DNA from: Prevotella sp.
Lineage (GTDB): Bacteria; Bacteroidota; Bacteroidia; Bacteroidales; Bacteroidaceae
Direction of reading: 5' to 3'
DNA: 64,000 nt
NCBI GenBank assembly: GCA_017615355.1
Contig: JAGAAJ010000141.1
Span: 1 to 64,000 of the forward strand
Shown here: positions 59,176 to 64,000 of the stretch, one piece after another
How the letters are laid out: each line of letters begins with the position of its first letter
Numbering within the stretch: position 1 is the first letter of the stretch
Made by a program: the position numbers and the translations under genes
The notes under the pieces: generated by a model
The model's input: only the letters and a program-made list of their open reading frames with translations
What the model was told of the DNA's origin: nothing
The model's database searches: none

Positions 59176-62100
59176 ATGATGAAGCAGGTAAACATTCAAT
59201 TACCGCTGAGGATGATGACCCTACTCATAGGGCTCTTCCTTTCGGTAGCGGCCTTTGCGCAGCAGATTACTGTGAAAGGCCATGTGAAAGATGCCACTGG
59301 GGAACCCATTATTGGTGCTACCATCAAGGTTGCTGGTGCACAAGGTGGTGTCATCAGTGACTTCGATGGTAATTTTACCATTCAGGCAACCCAAGGCCAG
59401 ACACTCGAAGTGTCCTACATCGGCTATCAGACGGCCACTGTGGCTGCTACACCCAATGTGGCAGTGACGCTGCAGGAAGACTCACAGTCTCTGGAGCAGG
59501 TGGTGGTCATCGGTTACGGTGTGGCCAGAAAGAACGACCTCACCGGTTCGGTGACGGCTCTCAAGCCCGACGAGAAGAACCACGGTCTCATCACCAGTGC
59601 GCAGGACATGCTCTCCGGTAAGATTGCCGGTGTGAACGTAACCAGCGACGGTGGTACTCCTGGTGGAAGCTCAACTATCCGTATTCGCGGCGGCTCGTCG
59701 CTGCATGCCAGCAACGATCCTCTGATTGTGATTGACGGACTGGCTATGGACCGCCAGGGTGTGAAGGGTTCGCCCAATGCCCTGTCGATGGTCAACCCGA
59801 ACGACATCGAGTCGTTCACCGTGCTGAAGGATGCTTCAGCTACTGCTATTTATGGTAGCCGCGGTTCTAACGGTGTCATCATCATCACCACGAAGAAAGG
59901 CCGCGTGGGCCAGGCTCCGAAGGTGAGCTATAACGGCAACGTGAGCTACTCGGTGAAGCGCAACAAGCTGGATGTGCTTACGGGCGACGAGTATCGTGCG
60001 TTTGTCCTGGACTATTATGGCGAGGATTCTCCTGCCGCTTCACTGATGAACTTTGCCAATACCGACTGGCAGGAAGAAATCTTCCACGCAGCTATTGGCA
60101 GCGACCACAATGTCACCGTGCAGGGTGGCCTGAAGAACATGCCTTACCGCTTCTCCGTGGGTTACACAGACCAGAACGGTATCCTGAAGACTTCGAACTT
60201 CCAGCGCACAACGGCCAGTGCCACGCTGAACCCCTCGCTGCTGGATGATCACTTGAAGTTCAACATCAACGGCAAGTTCATGTACTCGCACAACCGCTAT
60301 GCAAACACGGGTGCTATCAGCGAGGCCGTTCGCTTCGATCCCACACAGTTTGTGACCAGCAGCTGGCCAGCATACAAGGATTTCCGCGGATATTACCAGT
60401 GGGCTGGTGACGGCGCTGCCTATAACGACTATACCATCGACCGTGCCATCCGCTCGGTAGGCCCAGGCAAGAACCCTGTGGCTATGCTCAACGAGCGCAA
60501 CGACCGTGCAAATTCATTCGACTATATGGGCAACGTGGAGGTGGATTATCAGATTCACGGCTTTGAGGACTTGCGCCTGCATGCCAACGCCAGTGGCGAC
60601 TGGGCCAACGGTAAGCAGAAGACCGACTATGCTCCCTGGGGCTCGTCGAACTACTACTATGGCAACAGCGGATTTTCGAAGGAGAACAAGTACAACCTCA
60701 CTTTCTCTGCTTATGCACAGTATTACAAGGACTTCCTGAAGACCCAGCACTTCGACATCATGGCTGGTTATGAGTGGAGCCACAACAAATACTGGGGCAA
60801 TTCGGCATACGAGAGCCTCTATCCGCAGACCTACGGCACCTATCTCGATGCCAAAGGTAATGTGAAGGACATGGAAGACCTGATGGGACTGCGTGGCACA
60901 GCCGCCACCAGCAGCACCAGTGAATGGAAGCAGGAAAGCTATCTCGTCAGCTTCTTCGGACGTGCCAACTACATTGCTTTTGACCGCTACATGCTTACAG
61001 CAACTGTCCGTCGCGACGGTTCCAGCCGTTTCTACGACCACTGGGCAACCTTCCCCGCCTTCGCCTTTGGTTGGAAGATCAACGAAGAGGCCTTCCTGAA
61101 GAACGCCAGCTGGCTCGACGAATTGAAGCTGCGTCTGGGTTGGGGTAAGACTGGTCAGCAGGACGGTATCGGCAACTACAACTATTTTGCCACTTACAAC
61201 GTCAACACCACCAGCACCAACGGTCTCTATCCTATCACGGGTATTGGCAACGACCAGGGCTATCTCTACCGTCCCGATGCTTACAACAAGCACCTGAAGT
61301 GGGAGACGACCACCACATCGAACATCGGTCTGGACTTTGCATTGTTCCATAATCGCGTCAACGGTAGCGTGGACTACTATTACCGTAAGACCACCGACCT
61401 GATCAATACTGCCACCGTTTCAGCTGGTTCGAACTTCCGCAACCAGGTCATCTCGAATATCGGCTCATTGGAGAACAAGGGTATTGAGGCATCGCTGACC
61501 GTGCGTCCCATCCAGACGGAGAACGTGCAGTGGGAGGTAACCGCCAACTTCACCTATAATAATAATGAGGTTACCGAGCTGACAGGCGAGGGCGACATCA
61601 TCATGACTGGCGGCATCAGCGCTGGTACCGGCAACCAGGTACAGGCACACGCCGTTGGCCATCCTGCCCGCTCATTCTATGTGTTCCAGCAAGTGTATGA
61701 CGAGAACGGCAAGCCTCTGGAAGGTGTCTATGTAGACCGCAATGCAGATGGTGTCATCAACGATGCCGACCGCTATTTCTACAAGAGCCCCGCTGCTCCC
61801 TACACCGCTGGCTTGAGCTCACGCCTGCAGGTGAAGAACTGGGATCTGGGCTTTGGTCTGCGTGCCAGCTTCGACAACTATTGCTTCTGGGACCGTGGTG
61901 CAGGCTTCTCGAACATCGCTATGCGCTACGACGCCTCCTTTACTTATCTGCAGAACGCTATGCCCTTCGCTGTGGAGAACGGTTGGACGACATACGACTA
62001 TGTCAAGACCGACTACTTCGTACGCAACGCTTCGTTCCTGAAGTGCGACAACATCACGCTGGGCTACTCGTTCCAGGACCTCTTCAAGGCCGGCAACTAC

Positions 62101-62253
62101 AACGGTTTGACAGGCCGTATCTATCTGGCTGCCACCAATGTTTTCACCGTTACGAAGTACGACGGACTTGATCCCGAGGTGTTCGGTGGTATTGACAACA
62201 ATGCTTATCCGCGTCCGTTCACAATCCAGTGCGGTCTGAACCTGAACTTCTAA
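59176..62253 (+). CDS. SusC-family TonB-dependent outer-membrane receptor
   Basis: A 1025-residue outer-membrane transporter for oligosaccharides. Signal peptide to about residue 29 (SVAAFAQ); carboxypeptidase-like domain (ITVKGHVKDATGEPIIGATIKV); TonB-box region LEQVVVIGYG; plug (LSGKIAGVNVTSDGG, then VLKDASATAIYGSRGSNG); and a barrel with the C-terminal aromatic end CGLNLNF. With SusD it opens and closes over its glycan in a pedal-bin manner. No own gene for sugar cleavage is in view. ATG at 59176 and 59179 are both possible. The ligand cannot be read from the sequence. Confidence 0.96.
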   Translation: MMKQVNIQLPLRMMTLLIGLFLSVAAFAQQITVKGHVKDATGEPIIGATIKVAGAQGGVISDFDGNFTIQATQGQTLEVSYIGYQTATVAATPNVAVTLQEDSQSLEQVVVIGYGVARKNDLTGSVTALKPDEKNHGLITSAQDMLSGKIAGVNVTSDGGTPGGSSTIRIRGGSSLHASNDPLIVIDGLAMDRQGVKGSPNALSMVNPNDIESFTVLKDASATAIYGSRGSNGVIIITTKKGRVGQAPKVSYNGNVSYSVKRNKLDVLTGDEYRAFVLDYYGEDSPAASLMNFANTDWQEEIFHAAIGSDHNVTVQGGLKNMPYRFSVGYTDQNGILKTSNFQRTTASATLNPSLLDDHLKFNINGKFMYSHNRYANTGAISEAVRFDPTQFVTSSWPAYKDFRGYYQWAGDGAAYNDYTIDRAIRSVGPGKNPVAMLNERNDRANSFDYMGNVEVDYQIHGFEDLRLHANASGDWANGKQKTDYAPWGSSNYYYGNSGFSKENKYNLTFSAYAQYYKDFLKTQHFDIMAGYEWSHNKYWGNSAYESLYPQTYGTYLDAKGNVKDMEDLMGLRGTAATSSTSEWKQESYLVSFFGRANYIAFDRYMLTATVRRDGSSRFYDHWATFPAFAFGWKINEEAFLKNASWLDELKLRLGWGKTGQQDGIGNYNYFATYNVNTTSTNGLYPITGIGNDQGYLYRPDAYNKHLKWETTTTSNIGLDFALFHNRVNGSVDYYYRKTTDLINTATVSAGSNFRNQVISNIGSLENKGIEASLTVRPIQTENVQWEVTANFTYNNNEVTELTGEGDIIMTGGISAGTGNQVQAHAVGHPARSFYVFQQVYDENGKPLEGVYVDRNADGVINDADRYFYKSPAAPYTAGLSSRLQVKNWDLGFGLRASFDNYCFWDRGAGFSNIAMRYDASFTYLQNAMPFAVENGWTTYDYVKTDYFVRNASFLKCDNITLGYSFQDLFKAGNYNGLTGRIYLAATNVFTVTKYDGLDPEVFGGIDNNAYPRPFTIQCGLNLNF

Positions 62254-62275
62254 CCAATTCGTGATGACGAATGTC

Positions 62276-62303
62276 GTAAAAACGTAATAACGAAATAACG
62301 AAA
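62276..62303 (+). repeat. AACGAAA/ATAACG leader before susD
   Basis: AAAACGTAATAACGAAATAACG ends just before the susD start. Same kind as at 5351-5431. Confidence 0.6.
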
Positions 62304-63914
62304 ATGATTATGATACGATATATCAAGAATATGATTCCTGTGGCAGCCCTTGCGCTGACAGCAGGACTGAGTTCGTGCACCGGCGATTTGGATGTGACTC
62401 CCATCGACCCCGCTTCGACGATGACTCCCAGCGAGCCAGAACTCTATACAAAATGCTATGCCACTATGGCATTGGCAGGCAACTATGGCGGTGACGGCGA
62501 TTGCGATATCGACCGTCTGGACGGCGGTACCACTGGTTTCGTCCGTCAGATATGGAACTCCAACGAGCTGACCACCGACGAGGCTATCTGTGCTTGGGGT
62601 GACCCGGGCATCCCCGAGTTCAACTACAACTCATGGGGTTCCAGCCATCCCATGCTGGAAGGCTTCTACAACCGCCTCTATGCAAGTATTGCCTACTGTA
62701 ACCACTATCTGGATGTGTGTGCTGATATTGATGCCACACGCCAGGCTGAAGTACGCTTCCTGCGTGCACTCTATTACTACTATCTGATGGACTGCTTTGG
62801 CAACGTTCCTTTCGCTACCGAGCTGATGTCTACACCTCCTCCCCAGATTCAGCGTGCCGACCTCTTCGCCTGGATTGAGAGCGAGCTGAAGGAAGTGCTG
62901 CCTCTGATGCAGGCCCCCACGGCTCGTACCAGCAAAGACGTGGGCTATGGCCGCGCCGATCAGGATGCTGCCAACCTGCTGCTGGCCCGTATGTATCTGA
63001 ATGCAGAGGTATATACTGGCACTGCCCGTTGGAATGACGCCAAGGAATATGCCGAGAAGGTGATCAATGGCCCGCACAAGCTGTGGACTAAGGGCACCAA
63101 CGGCTGGAGCGCCTATCAGATGCTGTTCATGGGCGACAATGGTGAGAACGGCGCATCGGTAGAGGCTGTGCTGCCTCTGCTGGGCGATGGCCTGCTGACC
63201 ACCAGCTATGGTACGTCGATGTTCCTGATGTCATCAACCTGGAAGGCTGATATGGATGTGAACGGTGACTTTGGTATGGTCGAGAAGTTCTGGGCAGGCA
63301 ATCGTGCACGTCGCCAGCTCCTTCAGAAGTTCTTCCCCAATGACGATGCTCCCGCAGTAGGCATCAGCGACATGGCCGTTGCTGCCGGTGACGACCGCGC
63401 ATTGTTCTATGGTGTAGACCGTACTCTGTCAGTTGACAAGCCTAGTGAGTTTGCTTCTGGCTACTCTGTAGGTAAATTCCGCAACACCTACTCAACTGGA
63501 GCCACTCCGCGTAGCACCATCTTCCCCGATGCAGATTTCTTCCTGATGCGTTCAGCCGAAGCCTACCTCATCGCTGCCGAAGCTGATGCACGCCTGAATG
63601 GCGGCACTACCAGTAACACCGGCGCAGGCTATATCAATGCCCTTCGCCAGCGTGCCAACACCAGCACTGTCTCCAGCTACAGCCTGCAGCAGATTCTGGA
63701 CGAGCGCTCACGCGAGCTCTACTTCGAGGGCTTCCGTCGCACCGACCTTATCCGCTTTGGACTCTATGGCGGTCAGAACAGCGGCAACTACCTTTGGGAG
63801 TGGAAGGGTGGCTCTGAGAATGGTGCCAACCTGCCTGCCTATCGTAACCTTTTCGCCATTCCTTCTTCAGACATGACGGCTAATCCCAACCTGATACAGA
63901 ACGAAGGCTATTGA
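62304..63914 (+). CDS. SusD/RagB-family glycan-binding lipoprotein
   Basis: A 536-residue surface lipoprotein that forms the lid of the SusC transporter. Signal with lipobox ALTAGLSSC; SusD-like TPR helices around LYASIAYCNHYLDVC and ALYYYYLMDCFGNVPFA; the C-terminal RagB region ERSRELYFEGFRRTDLIRF is the family mark. It follows susC by 50 bases. ATG 62304 and 62310 are both possible. The ligand is unknown. Confidence 0.96.
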   Translation: MIMIRYIKNMIPVAALALTAGLSSCTGDLDVTPIDPASTMTPSEPELYTKCYATMALAGNYGGDGDCDIDRLDGGTTGFVRQIWNSNELTTDEAICAWGDPGIPEFNYNSWGSSHPMLEGFYNRLYASIAYCNHYLDVCADIDATRQAEVRFLRALYYYYLMDCFGNVPFATELMSTPPPQIQRADLFAWIESELKEVLPLMQAPTARTSKDVGYGRADQDAANLLLARMYLNAEVYTGTARWNDAKEYAEKVINGPHKLWTKGTNGWSAYQMLFMGDNGENGASVEAVLPLLGDGLLTTSYGTSMFLMSSTWKADMDVNGDFGMVEKFWAGNRARRQLLQKFFPNDDAPAVGISDMAVAAGDDRALFYGVDRTLSVDKPSEFASGYSVGKFRNTYSTGATPRSTIFPDADFFLMRSAEAYLIAAEADARLNGGTTSNTGAGYINALRQRANTSTVSSYSLQQILDERSRELYFEGFRRTDLIRFGLYGGQNSGNYLWEWKGGSENGANLPAYRNLFAIPSSDMTANPNLIQNEGY

Positions 63915-63946
63915 TTAGTTTTGTTTCAACATTAAGAATTACAAAT

Positions 63947-64000
63947 ATGAAGACTATATTCAAATCAACGATGTTGCTGGCCTTGGGATTCGTTGCCTTC
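63947..64000 (+). CDS. Start of the next surface lipoprotein gene (SusE-like position), partial
   Basis: Only the first 18 codons are in the window: MKTIFKSTMLLALGFVAF, a signal sequence. Position directly after susD suggests a SusE/F-like surface glycan-binding lipoprotein, but nothing more can be said. Confidence 0.55.
   Translation, partial: MKTIFKSTMLLALGFVAF

Noticed and set aside
1..64000. tRNA, rRNA or tmRNA genes
   Set aside because: I looked through all gaps for tRNA-like arms and CCA ends and for rRNA-like sequence, and found none convincing; I cannot run a covariance search.

Overview
The window reads as the chromosome of a gut- or rumen-type Bacteroidota, most likely Prevotellaceae (inference). 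The support is a SusC/SusD pair, a fused MurF-alanine racemase, many lipoproteins, BspA-type repeats, polysaccharide lyases and glycosidases, and promoters of the Bacteroidota type (TTTG about 19-22 bases before TAnnTTTGC) in front of most transcription units. No tRNA, rRNA or CRISPR array was seen.

Layout. 0-13.2 kb is GC-rich core sequence: cell wall (murF/alr), a uronate block (PTS-IIC-like permease, exported KduI, hexuronate-type MFS carrier), a low-molecular-weight phosphatase, a biotin-enzyme-like carboxyltransferase with a 2-hydroxyacid dehydrogenase, and a TonB-domain/TPR-HTH pair. 13.7-18.4 kb is accessory: a CHC2/TOPRIM primase coupled to a DUF3987-like ATPase, an inverted iteron element, a small protein and a HIRAN-domain protein. 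18.6-33.0 kb is core plus carbohydrate genes: GH5, nitroreductase, a stand-alone class II RNR tail, folB, cell-wall amidase, MlaD, dnaA, a large MG2-type surface protein, PL11 rhamnogalacturonan lyase and pullulanase. 33.0-38.6 kb starts with a repeat-rich non-coding kilobase and becomes an AT-rich island: DUF2971, a Sel1-repeat/retropepsin fusion, and an AAA ATPase overlapping a small ExK nuclease-like gene. 38.7-47.1 kb is core again (purD, recA, ECF sigma unit, VWA lipoprotein). 47.2-55.6 kb is accessory: a Doc-type toxin with a DNA-binding partner, a peptide-maturation (RiPP-like) operon, a small toxin-antitoxin-like pair and a large inverted repeat. 55.8-64.0 kb is a glycan utilisation locus: SemiSWEET, MFS sugar carrier, LacI regulator, SusC, SusD and the start of the next lipoprotein gene.

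How genes work together. The exported KduI and its two transporters suggest that unsaturated uronates released by pectin lyases are isomerised outside the cytoplasm and then imported. The LacI gene and susC diverge around a perfect 16-bp palindrome, the likely operator. The radical SAM enzyme at 52.5-54.1 kb is followed by two tiny genes, one a convincing 34-residue precursor, then a kinase-like protein and small membrane proteins; this looks like a little-described peptide system.

The most unusual signal is non-coding. Three loci (16.2, 33.4 and 55.2-55.6 kb) carry short tandem iterons facing inverted copies of themselves across an AT-rich spacer. A fourth (47.1 kb) is a half copy of the third. 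The three full loci each have a 21-bp repeat array of shared sequence nearby, and one sits inside the primase/DUF3987 operon, so the others may be orphan relatives of that operon. Separately, strict 7-bp tandem repeats occur at nine places, and GC-rich palindromes and 9-bp repeats sit in protein linkers.
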